Part shown: piece by piece, positions 1 through 6,391 of the stretch
How positions within the stretch are numbered: the stretch's first letter is position 1
Layout: each line of letters starts with the position of its first letter
Origin: CBDUBU01 sp965365465
GTDB taxonomy: Bacteria > Bacteroidota > Rhodothermia > Rhodothermales > DASSAV01
Assembly (NCBI GenBank): GCA_965365465.1
Contig: CBDUBU010000194.1
Span: forward strand, 1-7,693
DNA: 7,693 bases
Direction: 5' to 3'
Translations under genes and position numbers: made by a program
Notes under the pieces: model-generated
Databases searched by the model: none
Told to the model about the DNA's origin: nothing
Seen by the model: only the letters and a program-made list of their open reading frames with translations

Positions 1-662
1 AGCCGCACGGGGAGCGGGCGCGTGGGGTCGAGCGCCAGGGGGTCTTGCCAGGCGAGGCGCAGTTGCGCCCGGACCTCGGGATCGGTCAGGCGCTCCAGCA
101 TGATGCGGAAGCGGGCCGGGTCCGGGAAGGGCACGTAATGCTTGCCCTGCCGCGAGAAATCGGCGTAGAGGTCGATGCAGTAGCCCACGTCCACGACGAC
201 GAGCAGGGGGGGCCAGCCGTCCTCCGCCGGGAGGGAGCGGGCATAGCGGAGGGCTTGCTCCCGGGCCTTTTTCATGGCCCGTTCCCAGGCGCGCGTTTCG
301 CGGCGGGCCGTGCCCGCCTTCAGGCGCGGCCGCTCGCCGGAGAGGGGGTCTTCGGGAGCGGGGGCATCGCTGCCCTGCTTGGCCTCCAGCACGAAGGTGC
401 CCTGTTTGTAGAGGTCGATAAAGCCGGTGGAGGTGCGGCCCTCGCCGTCGTCGAGCGTGACGGTGCGCTCGAAGGCGTAGGTGTTGCGGCGGGGATCGGC
501 GGCCGCCGGGCGGGGGCGTTCGACGCCGAGCAGGTCGCACAGCTCGCTCAGGAACGGCGCGGCATTGGCGCGTTCTGCCGCCGCCGACGCTTTCCAGCGC
601 GTGATGAAATCCTGGACGGCAGCCGGGGAGGGCGCCGGTTCTGTGGGAGGAGGAGAGGCCAT
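1..662 (-). CDS. MmeI-like restriction-modification enzyme, N-terminal part (gene runs off left edge)
   Basis: Only the first 220 residues are present; the gene continues past base 1. The protein opens with a Pro/Ala-rich stretch, then a helical segment (VQDFITRWKAS, about residues 16-26; FLSELCDLLGV, 37-47). Next comes FIDLYKQGTFVLEAKQ with Asp83, Glu93 and Lys95, which has the exact D-X9-EXK spacing of the PD-(D/E)XK nuclease site in MmeI-type type II enzymes. A second hydrophobic strand (PPLLVVVDVG, about 157-166) fits the rest of that domain. In the family, one polypeptide carries the nuclease, an adenine methyltransferase and a target-recognition domain; the last two would lie beyond the edge. 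Some relatives are annotated only as class I SAM-dependent DNA methyltransferases. The ATG at 662 fits the usual N-terminus, but no clear SD precedes it. It is divergent from the phosphatase gene. Family: fairly sure. Active nuclease: inferred. Confidence 0.8.
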   Translation of the reverse strand, partial: MASPPPTEPAPSPAAVQDFITRWKASAAAERANAAPFLSELCDLLGVERPRPAAADPRRNTYAFERTVTLDDGEGRTSTGFIDLYKQGTFVLEAKQGSDAPAPEDPLSGERPRLKAGTARRETRAWERAMKKAREQALRYARSLPAEDGWPPLLVVVDVGYCIDLYADFSRQGKHYVPFPDPARFRIMLERLTDPEVRAQLRLAWQDPLALDPTRPLPVR

Positions 663-928
663 GATGCACCAGCAGGGTCCGAAGTCCCGCAAATAACGCC
701 GCCGCCCCGGAAGATGCAACCCCCGCCGCCCCTCTCCTTACGCCCGCTCGTTCCTGCCGGCCCGAGAGAGATCCGGCATTGCAAGGCTGGCGTGCGTTCT
801 CTGATTTTCACAGGACTTCCGGAACAGCCGCGCCGCGCAACGGTGTTTTCTCTGTGATATGCCGCCCGCAGGGCCTCGATGAGCGCCGGCGGGCCGCCCC
901 TGAAAAAGCAGCACAGGTCGGAAACAGC
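663..928. other. Divergent intergenic region
   Basis: These 266 bp separate the divergent MmeI-like and phosphatase genes and must hold both promoters. I looked for spaced -35/-10 hexamers on both strands and found none convincing. The phosphatase frame stays open back to a TTG at 779, with a GTG at 854, so part of the stretch would be coding if translation started earlier. No RNA gene or repeat is evident. Confidence 0.5.
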
Positions 929-2461
929 ATGGCGCGAGGTTTTGGAAACGAGCCGCTCGATGACATCGTGGCAGTGGGCAAAACCGGCCCTGAGAGCGTC
1001 CGGCTCTGGATGCGCACGCGAGCGCCCGGGCGGTACCGCGTCTGGTGGCAGCCGGAGGGCGCGGCAGGCGAGGCCGGGGCCGAGCGGACGGTCGAGATGC
1101 CGCCGGATGAAAAAAGCGACCATACGCTGGGCTTCATGCTGCCGGGCGAAGGGGCCGCCCTCGAACCTTTGCAGCGCTACCGCTACCGCATCACGTCGCA
1201 GGAGGACGGGCGGCTGGTGGGGGAGGGACGGTTCGAGACCGCCCCCCGGGAGGCTGCCGACACCCCCGCGTGTTTTTCGTTTGCCGCCATGAGCTGCAAC
1301 CAGCCTTTCGGCGAGAGCGGCGCCGTCCGCGCCGATGCCCGCCAGATGCTTGCCGCCGCGCAGCGCTGCCTGGAACGGCACGACGTGAAGTTCATCTTTA
1401 TGATGGGCGACCAGATGTACGCGGACCTTCCGGAAAACCTCTCCCTCTTTGACCCCGCCTACTTCGCAACCGTGGCGCCGCCGGGCCGCCGCCGCGTCCA
1501 GGACTGCACGACGGACGAGGTTCGCCGCCTCTACCAGCAGCGCTACCGGCATTTCTGGAACCTCTCCGGCCTGAAGCAACTTTTTGCCTGTTACCCCTGC
1601 TATACGATCCTCGACGACCACGACATCGTAGACAACTGGGGGTCCGATCCGGCGCATCAGACGCTCGAATGGAAGGCGCTGGGCGCGGGCGCGCGCTGGG
1701 CCTATTATGACTACCAGGGGCGCCACATGCTGCCCGATACGACGGACCTGCCCGCTTCCTTTCATTACGCGATGCGCTACGGGCATACGGCAGCCTTCGT
1801 GATGGACCTGCGCTCCGAACGCCGCGCCGATGCCTACGGAAGGCTCTACTCGGACGCGCAGGAGCGCGACCTCCGCGCCTTTCTCGCCGAGCATCGCGGC
1901 CGGAAAGTGCTGCTTTTCGTCCTGAGCGTTCCGCCCGTGCATCTGCCCCGGCTCCTGGCCCGGGTCGCCTCGCGCCTGTCGCCTTCGGGGGAGGACTTTT
2001 CCGACCGCTGGTCGTCGCTGGCCCACATCCGGGACCGGGATCGGTTTCTGGAGATCATCCGCATCCACCAGAAAGAGAACCCGCAGCAGCGCGTTGTCCT
2101 GCTCAGCGGCGACATCCACATCGGGTGCGTCCATGAACTCCGGTGGGAAGAGGGCGGCGGGGGCCTGCACCAGTTCATCTCCAGCGGCCTGACGAACCGG
2201 GCGAGCCGGGCGATCCGGGTAGGGTCCAAGTGGCTGATCCGCTTCAACCGCACGCTTGCCACACGCGACGGAGAGGTAAAAGCCGCCGTCCGGCTCCTCA
2301 GAGGGGTGGACGGCAAAAACCGGAATCCCTACGGAATGCTGAACCTGGGGATCGTGCAGGTGCAGGCGGCAGCGCCCGAGGCGCCGGCCAAACTGCGCTT
2401 CCTGCTCTACGGGCGCCACGGCGACGAGCCGGTTTGCGTCTACACTTCGCCCTGGGTTTGA
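929..2461 (+). CDS. PhoD-family metallophosphatase (alkaline phosphatase D-like)
   Basis: A 510-residue enzyme predicted to hydrolyse phosphomono- or diesters with a metal centre. An N-terminal beta-rich segment (about 10-105) precedes the catalytic domain. Metal-binding motifs of the PhoD-like group are in order: FAAMSCNQ (118-125), MMGDQMYAD (158-166), ILDDHDIVDNWG (227-238) and LLSGDIHIG (391-399). An FVMDLRSER segment (290-298) lies between the last two. No Tat or Sec signal peptide is visible, unlike classical secreted PhoD, so a cytoplasmic location is likely. The ATG at 929 is the first Met in frame and has GGTCGGA just upstream. TTG at 779 or GTG at 854 would add up to 50 residues of low-complexity sequence and are less likely. 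Substrate cannot be told from sequence. A long ORF on the opposite strand is an artefact of GC-rich coding. Family assignment is firm; I withhold a symbol because PhoD-like proteins are diverse. Confidence 0.9.
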   Translation: MARGFGNEPLDDIVAVGKTGPESVRLWMRTRAPGRYRVWWQPEGAAGEAGAERTVEMPPDEKSDHTLGFMLPGEGAALEPLQRYRYRITSQEDGRLVGEGRFETAPREAADTPACFSFAAMSCNQPFGESGAVRADARQMLAAAQRCLERHDVKFIFMMGDQMYADLPENLSLFDPAYFATVAPPGRRRVQDCTTDEVRRLYQQRYRHFWNLSGLKQLFACYPCYTILDDHDIVDNWGSDPAHQTLEWKALGAGARWAYYDYQGRHMLPDTTDLPASFHYAMRYGHTAAFVMDLRSERRADAYGRLYSDAQERDLRAFLAEHRGRKVLLFVLSVPPVHLPRLLARVASRLSPSGEDFSDRWSSLAHIRDRDRFLEIIRIHQKENPQQRVVLLSGDIHIGCVHELRWEEGGGGLHQFISSGLTNRASRAIRVGSKWLIRFNRTLATRDGEVKAAVRLLRGVDGKNRNPYGMLNLGIVQVQAAAPEAPAKLRFLLYGRHGDEPVCVYTSPWV

Positions 2462-2470
2462 CCTGTCTTT

Positions 2471-2521
2471 CCCGGCGCTTCCTGCCGGGCGGCTGCTTGT
2501 TTCCGGCAAGGAAACCCCTTT
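2471..2521 (+). terminator. Tandem hairpins after the phosphatase gene, possible terminator
   Basis: Ten bases past the phosphatase stop, CCCGGC (2471-2476) can pair with GCCGGG (2484-2489) across a 7-nt loop. A second hairpin follows: GTTTCC (2499-2504) with GGAAAC (2510-2515) across GGCAA, then CCCCTTT. Both stems are perfect but only 6 bp, and the T-run is short, so intrinsic termination is plausible rather than certain. Confidence 0.4.
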
Positions 2522-2643
2522 CTGCCTGCGCCGTTGCAGCCCGCCGCCGCCGCTCTAAGCTTTCCCTGTAGATTTAACTGGACTTGCTGCCCTGTTTGAT
2601 ATTACCATAGTGTAAAGTTGTGGGCCGCAACGTCCTTCTTCGA

Positions 2644-2668
2644 GGCGCCTCCCGCACCCGGAGGCGCC
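2644..2668 (+). promoter_or_regulatory. GC-rich leader hairpin upstream of the 488-residue gene
   Basis: GGCGCCTCC (2644-2652) pairs perfectly with GGAGGCGCC (2660-2668) around a 7-nt loop, ending 21 nt before the ATG at 2690. No T-run follows, so it is not a typical terminator. It would form in the 5' untranslated region and could affect translation or mRNA stability. A role is inference. Confidence 0.4.
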
Positions 2669-2689
2669 CGATCCAGCAATGATGGAAAA

Positions 2690-4156
2690 ATGATTAATCC
2701 GACTGTTATTCAGAACCTGCTCCATATCCCGGACGATGTGCCGCTGAGTCCGGAAAAGATGGCGCAGTCCCTTCGCGTAACGTTCTACCCTCCGCACGAG
2801 ACGACGGAACGCCTGAGCGACTTTTCCGAATCGCTCGCGGCGGTGCTCAGGGCGTGCGGCGTGGAGGTGATTCCGTTTCCGGCGTCTCTCGATCCCGAAA
2901 CCGGCAAGGTGAAACCCGGCATCATCATTATCGAGCAGGGGAAGGCGGAAGACGACCGGCTAGCGATCCACCGGGTTACAGGGCTGTACCAGAATCCGCT
3001 GGTAGCCATTTACGAAGGGCCGCCGCCCGTCGCCCCCAGCGCGAGCCTTCAGGCAACCCTGGACGCCATCGTCGGCGTGCTGGCCTGGAACATGACCCAT
3101 ATCCCCGTTTTCGTGGAAGCGGATCGGTGGACGATCTGCACGATGAACGGCGCCGTCATCCGCTGCGGCGCCCGCGAGCAAATGCACCAGGATGTCATGC
3201 AGTCGCTCGTGCCCAAACTGGCGGCGCAGGTGATCCCGCCGAAACGCGCCGAACTCGTTTTCCGCGAAGGCCGGCTCGACGTGGAGGACGGCGCTTACGA
3301 AGCGTACGTCGAGGATTTCATCCGCAGCGGGCAGATCTGGAAGCAGAACCGGCTGATGCTTTCCCACACGTCCGTTGACGCGCTTTCCTACCGCAGCCCC
3401 CTTTACCGGCGCATCGTGACGGCTTACCTGGATCACAGGACCGGGATGAGCTACGGGTTTATCGCGCGGCAGCTTCCCACGCCCGTCCGGCCCGCGCTGG
3501 TGGATCGGAACGCCTCAGACGCCCTCCGGGGCGTTTACTGGAACGGCCATGCGACGCAGGAAGTGGCGGGGGAGACGTACGCCCGGATCGAGTTTCTGGA
3601 CCGAACCTGGTTCGTGCCCGTCCCCGACGTGTGGATCCTTTCCACCCGGTCGGGCTGCGACAAGACCAACCTCAACCCGCATACGGACCTGGTCAGGATG
3701 GGGCTGAGCCAGGGCCGGATCATTGTGGACACGCCGAAAGGCACGCGCGAATTCGAGGGCCGCCCTTCTTATGACACCCTCGTGATGCTCGCGCACGCCA
3801 CCGGAAACGCCATTGCCGCAAGCCTGCTGCTCGGCCTGGAGCACAGGTCTTCCTTCCCCCGGACCCTGATGCAATCGGGCCTCTCGATTTCGCACTGGCA
3901 CGGCTATCCGGTCAATAACCTCGCGCCGCCGGGGTACGCGCTGCACGGCGCCGGCAACCCTCCCGTTTCGTGCTCCACGCCGCAGTCTGCGATCTATGCG
4001 TTTGCAGGGAAACTCGGCGCGCTGGAACAGGCCGTGCGCGACAACGAGGACTACCAGGGCGATATGCACGTCGAGCCGCACCACGGCACCAACCTCACCG
4101 GGTGTATGTCGCTCACGGAGACCGCGCTCTGGGTCGACCGGCGCTGCCGGGAATGA
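2690..4156 (+). CDS. Uncharacterised 488-residue protein with paired His motifs
   Basis: I do not recognise this family. No signal peptide or membrane helix is visible, so it is probably cytoplasmic. The N-terminal third alternates short hydrophobic strands and helices (SLRVTFYPP, 27-35; PGIIIIEQG, 76-84; PLVAIYEG, 103-110), resembling an alpha/beta fold. The C-terminal part holds two His clusters, SHWHG (401-405) and HVEPHHGTN (460-468), plus Cys residues 323, 428 and 472. These could bind metal or act in catalysis, but that is inference. The ATG at 2690 is chosen because the residues encoded between a TTG at 2618 and this Met are low-complexity and span the leader hairpin. SD is weak (GGAAAA). 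A tiny upstream reading frame, ATG at 2679 to TGA at 2693, overlaps this start. The base composition matches its neighbours, so I see no sign of recent transfer. The stop is 4 bp from the convergent SDR stop. Coding status is firm, function unknown. Confidence 0.85.
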   Translation: MINPTVIQNLLHIPDDVPLSPEKMAQSLRVTFYPPHETTERLSDFSESLAAVLRACGVEVIPFPASLDPETGKVKPGIIIIEQGKAEDDRLAIHRVTGLYQNPLVAIYEGPPPVAPSASLQATLDAIVGVLAWNMTHIPVFVEADRWTICTMNGAVIRCGAREQMHQDVMQSLVPKLAAQVIPPKRAELVFREGRLDVEDGAYEAYVEDFIRSGQIWKQNRLMLSHTSVDALSYRSPLYRRIVTAYLDHRTGMSYGFIARQLPTPVRPALVDRNASDALRGVYWNGHATQEVAGETYARIEFLDRTWFVPVPDVWILSTRSGCDKTNLNPHTDLVRMGLSQGRIIVDTPKGTREFEGRPSYDTLVMLAHATGNAIAASLLLGLEHRSSFPRTLMQSGLSISHWHGYPVNNLAPPGYALHGAGNPPVSCSTPQSAIYAFAGKLGALEQAVRDNEDYQGDMHVEPHHGTNLTGCMSLTETALWVDRRCRE

Positions 4157-4160
4157 GGGC

Positions 4161-4955
4161 TCAGCCCTGCTTTTCCTGGATGCCTTCTACCTTGAACCGT
4201 CTGTAGATCCAGTCCATCAGGCGGGGAAGGGTGCTGTTCAGGGCGCCGAGCGGCGCGTACACCCCGGGGACCACGATCTCCGGCATCCCCGACTTCAGCG
4301 CTTTCAGAATGGCCCTGACCACCGCTTCGGGCGGGATCTTCGGTGAGATCCAGGGGGTGCGCAACCCCTCGACCATGGGCGTATCGACGCGGCCGGGGTA
4401 GATGGAAGTGACGCGCACGTTGCCTGCCTGCAACTCCTGCCGGAGCACATCGGCCAGCCCGGCCAGCGCGCTCTTGGCAGCCACATAAGGCCCGTCTCCC
4501 ACGATCCCTTTTTTTGCATCCAGGCTGTTGACGATCACGATCCGGCCCCGGTCGCGCTCCGTCATGTGCGGCAGCGCCGCTTTGACGGCATACAGCACCC
4601 CGTAGAAGTTGACGGCGAACGACTGCTCGAAGAGGGCCACGTCTGCTTCTGCAATCCGGCTCCGGAAATACTGGCCGGCATTGGCAACCAGGCCGTCCAC
4701 CTGTCCTTCCTGCCGCACAGCCTCTTCCACCAGCGCTTCTACCTGCTCCCGTACCGAAACGTCGGTCGGGACGGCCCGGACCTGCCCGCCGAGGGCTTCG
4801 GCTTCCCGTTGGAGCCGCCGGAGCGCTGCTTCATTCCGGGCGGCGGCCACGACCTGCGCCCCGCGCCGCGCCAGTTCCAGCGCAGCGGCGTACCCGATCC
4901 CGCTCGATGCGCCTGTGACGATGACAACGCTGCCCTTGAGGTTCTGATGCTTCAT
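4161..4955 (-). CDS. Short-chain dehydrogenase/reductase (SDR), classical type
   Basis: A 264-residue NAD(P)-dependent oxidoreductase of normal length for classical SDRs. Visible landmarks: dinucleotide-binding TGASSGIG (14-21), TDVS (64-67), ANAG (91-94), and the catalytic tetrad Asn116, Ser144, Tyr157 and Lys161 in YVAAK, followed by IYPGRVDTPM (185-194). Arg40 at the end of the second strand, with no acidic residue there, suggests a preference for NADPH. No membrane segment or signal peptide is seen, so it is cytoplasmic. The substrate cannot be inferred; a general carbonyl or hydroxyl oxidoreductase is as far as the motifs go. The ATG at 4955 places the glycine motif 13 residues in, as usual, with AGGA abutting it. 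The longer open frame upstream is non-conserved-looking. A sigma70-like promoter sits just upstream, so it need not be cotranscribed with the PAS gene 139 bp away. Confidence 0.92.
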   Translation of the reverse strand: MKHQNLKGSVVIVTGASSGIGYAAALELARRGAQVVAAARNEAALRRLQREAEALGGQVRAVPTDVSVREQVEALVEEAVRQEGQVDGLVANAGQYFRSRIAEADVALFEQSFAVNFYGVLYAVKAALPHMTERDRGRIVIVNSLDAKKGIVGDGPYVAAKSALAGLADVLRQELQAGNVRVTSIYPGRVDTPMVEGLRTPWISPKIPPEAVVRAILKALKSGMPEIVVPGVYAPLGALNSTLPRLMDWIYRRFKVEGIQEKQG

Positions 4956-4986
4956 TCCTGTTCGCCGGTCTGCAATCTGCCGCTGG

Positions 4987-5015
4987 ATAATACCACCCGG
5001 CAGGTTTGGACTCAA
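4987..5015 (-). promoter_or_regulatory. Sigma70-like promoter for the SDR gene
   Basis: Reading the minus strand, TTGAGT (5015-5010) is followed after exactly 17 nt by TATTAT (4992-4987). The -10 box lies 31 nt before the ATG at 4955, giving a leader of about 25 nt. Both hexamers match consensus well in an otherwise GC-rich gap. Confidence 0.5.
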
Positions 5016-5059
5016 CGGCAAGTTTCCACATCGCCGCTGCAGAGGGCAGCAGGCGCGAT

Positions 5060-5089
5060 GCCGGAGGCCGGACGGGACCGGCCCCCGGC
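5060..5089 (-). terminator. 12-bp hairpin just after the PAS gene stop, possible terminator
   Basis: The arms 5060-5071 and 5078-5089 are complementary over 12 positions with a 6-nt loop. The only non-Watson-Crick position is A-C on the plus strand but G-U on the minus strand, so the stem is unbroken only in minus-strand RNA. It begins 5 nt after the PAS stop codon. No T-run follows, so classical intrinsic termination is not shown; it may instead stabilise the mRNA 3' end. Confidence 0.4.
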
Positions 5090-5094
5090 GGCTG

Positions 5095-5487
5095 CTAAAA
5101 GACGATCTGGGAGAGGTCTGCCGCTGCCGTTGCCAGGTGCAGCGCCAGGATGATGCCGAGGGTGGTCCCGGCCTCCATCCGGCCCGTCGCACGCGCCAGG
5201 ACGGCCCGCCACCCCCCTCCGGGGCTGCGCATGTGGAAACCGAGCGTCACCTGCTGCTCGTCTCCGAGCGCGACGGCGCCCACCTGCTTGAACACATAAA
5301 GCAGGTCTTCGTCAATGACGTGCCGAAACAGCGACGTGCCGGTCAGGCGCTCCGGCCCGCACGAAAGCAGGCGCTCCGTGTCGCCTGCGGCGGATTGGAT
5401 CAGGCCCTCCGGCGTCAGTTCGAGAACGACTTCCGTTTCACGGGCCGCCGTCCATGCTGTGGATACAAAGGTTTCTTCCGTGTTCAT
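5095..5487 (-). CDS. Stand-alone PAS-domain protein
   Basis: A 130-residue protein consisting almost entirely of one PAS-like fold. From about residue 20 it reads VVLELTPEGLIQSA (the first strands), then GDTERLLSCGPERLTGTSLFRHVIDEDLLYVF (helical region with the usual G-x-S-L and D-E-D-L elements), then VTLGFHMRSPGGGWRAVLARA (the R-x-x-x-G-G-W strand pair) and a last strand TTLGIILAL (109-117). PAS domains sense ligands or mediate protein contacts; here no kinase, cyclase or DNA-binding output domain is attached, so it would have to act on a partner. No signal peptide is visible. The ATG at 5487 has a good SD, GGAG, 6 nt upstream, which decides it over the longer open frame. Upstream lies an operator-like palindrome; the small secreted-protein gene ends 80 bp before. 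Fold call moderately sure; ligand unknown. Confidence 0.72.
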   Translation of the reverse strand: MNTEETFVSTAWTAARETEVVLELTPEGLIQSAAGDTERLLSCGPERLTGTSLFRHVIDEDLLYVFKQVGAVALGDEQQVTLGFHMRSPGGGWRAVLARATGRMEAGTTLGIILALHLATAAADLSQIVF

Positions 5488-5523
5488 GGTTTTCTCCAGC
5501 CAGGGTTGAAAAGAGAAGGCGCC

Positions 5524-5547
5524 GCAGATTCGATGCATGGAATCTGC
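5524..5547 (-). promoter_or_regulatory. Operator-like 24-bp palindrome upstream of the PAS gene
   Basis: GCAGATTC (5524-5531) and GAATCTGC (5540-5547) are perfect reverse complements. The 8 bp between them contain ATGCAT, itself a palindrome, so 22 of 24 positions are symmetric. It lies 36 bp before the PAS start codon and after the stop of the small secreted-protein gene. The symmetry fits a dimeric regulator site; the same sequence could also form an RNA hairpin in a transcript covering both genes. Confidence 0.45.
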
Positions 5548-5567
5548 CGGGCGAGAGCGGCTGGGAC

Positions 5568-5921
5568 TCAATTCCGCAGGACGCACAAGAGCTGGAACAG
5601 CGGCCGGTAGACGGGAAACCCGGAAGGAACAAACCCTTCCCGGCTGGAAGCTGAAAAGACGCGAACCGCAGGCGTGCGGACAAACGGAGCCGCAGGGGGT
5701 TCGTCCGGAGCATCTTCAGGATCGGGGACGAGGGCCCGGTCGAGCGCCGGCGGCTTCACCGGGCAGGCGGCGGCATGGAAGCCGCTTTCGGAGAAGGTCG
5801 TCCCGTGCGCGTGCCGGGCGCCGGGAGACGGGGAGGATCCGAGGCACAGGGAAGGCGCGCCCGCCTGCAGAGACAGGACGAAGGCGGTAAGGGCCAGGTA
5901 TGGAATCAGCCGCCGGAGCAT
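5568..5921 (-). CDS. Small hypothetical protein with signal peptide
   Basis: A 117-residue protein I do not recognise. The N-terminus is a good Sec signal: MLRR, then a hydrophobic core LIPYLALTAFVLSLQA (5-20), with possible cleavage near residues 20-22. The mature part is short, rich in Pro and Ala, and has a His/Cys-containing segment (ARHAHG, then FHAAACP at about 53-59) and an acidic, Pro-rich middle (DPEDAPDEPPAAP). It ends with a conspicuous hydrophobic tail, YRPLFQLLCVLRN. It is probably exported. No lipobox is clear. The SD is weak (GGTAAAG). The ATG at 5921 is chosen because it starts the signal peptide; the frame is open further upstream but there reads like noise. It could share a transcript with the PAS gene 80 bp downstream. 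Coding status is moderately likely, resting on the signal peptide. Confidence 0.55.
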   Translation of the reverse strand: MLRRLIPYLALTAFVLSLQAGAPSLCLGSSPSPGARHAHGTTFSESGFHAAACPVKPPALDRALVPDPEDAPDEPPAAPFVRTPAVRVFSASSREGFVPSGFPVYRPLFQLLCVLRN

Positions 5922-6230
5922 AGCTTTACCGTGTCGGCGCCGGCACGAGGGTGCGGGTAAACGCCATTGCAGGATATGGGGGAGAATACGCCCCTCCCCC
6001 CGTTCGGTTTCGGCGAGGAGGGCGCAGCCGCGCCGCCCTGATGAAGGCGCCCTGCGGGCCTCGCAGCGGCCCGGGAGTTGCCGAAGCCTCGCGGCCATGA
6101 CGGTACAGACGGGTCGAACGCGAGCAGGGGGAGCCTCCCTCTGTACGGCGAAACAGGATGGGGTCACAGCCGGAGCCAGGGAATCCAGTTCCGAGACCCC
6201 TGCAACAACCTGCATTTCCGGCGGAGAGGC
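5922..6230. other. Intergenic region between tRNA-Lys terminator and small secreted-protein gene
   Basis: About 309 bp with no gene I can support. Several short inverted repeats occur: GGGGGAG (5978-5984) with CTCCCCC (5994-6000), AGGGCG (6019-6024) with CGCCCT (6034-6039), CTGCG (6052-6056) with CGCAG (6062-6066), and a near-palindrome at 5931-5946 next to the gene start. GC-rich sequence makes such stems common by chance. No T-run or spaced promoter was found. It should contain the promoter of the minus-strand gene ending at 5568. Open frames here on both strands look non-coding. Confidence 0.45.
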
Positions 6231-6236
6231 GTAAAA

Positions 6237-6284
6237 CACAAAACCCCCTCGGAACCGGCGAGGCCATTTCCGAGGGGGTTTGTG
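6237..6284 (-). terminator. Strong intrinsic terminator of the tRNA-Lys gene
   Basis: AAACCCCCTCGGAA (6241-6254) is perfectly complementary to TTCCGAGGGGGTTT (6268-6281), giving a 14-bp stem around a 13-nt loop. CAC (6237-6239) and GTG (6282-6284) can extend it past a bulged A. On the minus strand it follows the tRNA 3' end by 3 nt and is trailed by TTTTGTGTTTT, a clear U-rich tail. Confidence 0.85.
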
Positions 6285-6287
6285 CGG

Positions 6288-6360
6288 TGATCCCGGCAGG
6301 ATTCGAACCTGCGACCCACTGATTAAAAGTCAGTTGCTCTACCACCTGAGCTACGGGATC
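6288..6360 (-). tRNA. tRNA-Lys (anticodon UUU)
   Basis: The minus strand folds as a complete 73-nt tRNA. The acceptor stem is GATCCCG with CGGGATC and discriminator A at 6288. The D-arm contains AGCTCAGGTGGTAGAGC. The anticodon arm is ACTGA, loop CTTTTAA, TCAGT, with anticodon TTT at 6327-6325. The T-arm is GCAGG, TTCGAAT, CCTGC. The 3' CCA is not encoded (the next bases read CCG), so it must be added by tRNA nucleotidyltransferase. It reads AAA and AAG lysine codons. It is a single tRNA with its own promoter-like element and terminator. Confidence 0.97.
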
Positions 6361-6391
6361 GCGCTTGCGCTTTCCGCGCCATAGAATCTTA

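Noticed and set aside
45..857. 270-codon plus-strand frame opposite the MmeI-like gene
   Set aside because: The minus-strand frame has the D-X9-EXK site and coherent secondary structure; this one is Gly/Ala/Arg-rich noise and runs through the divergent promoter region.
548..2509. 653-codon open frame on the minus strand opposite the phosphatase gene
   Set aside because: The plus strand encodes all PhoD metal motifs in order, and this frame also crosses the start of the MmeI-like gene. Its protein is low-complexity, as expected from antisense of GC-rich coding DNA.
6161..6215. Weak resemblance to part of a cobalamin riboswitch on the plus strand
   Set aside because: A few words (AGGGAATCC, CCCCTGCAAC) look similar, but the core is incomplete and the only downstream plus-strand sequence is the antisense of a tRNA.
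5674..6234. 186-codon plus-strand frame
   Set aside because: Antisense to the small signal-peptide protein, with Arg/Gly/Ala-rich composition and no domain-like pattern.
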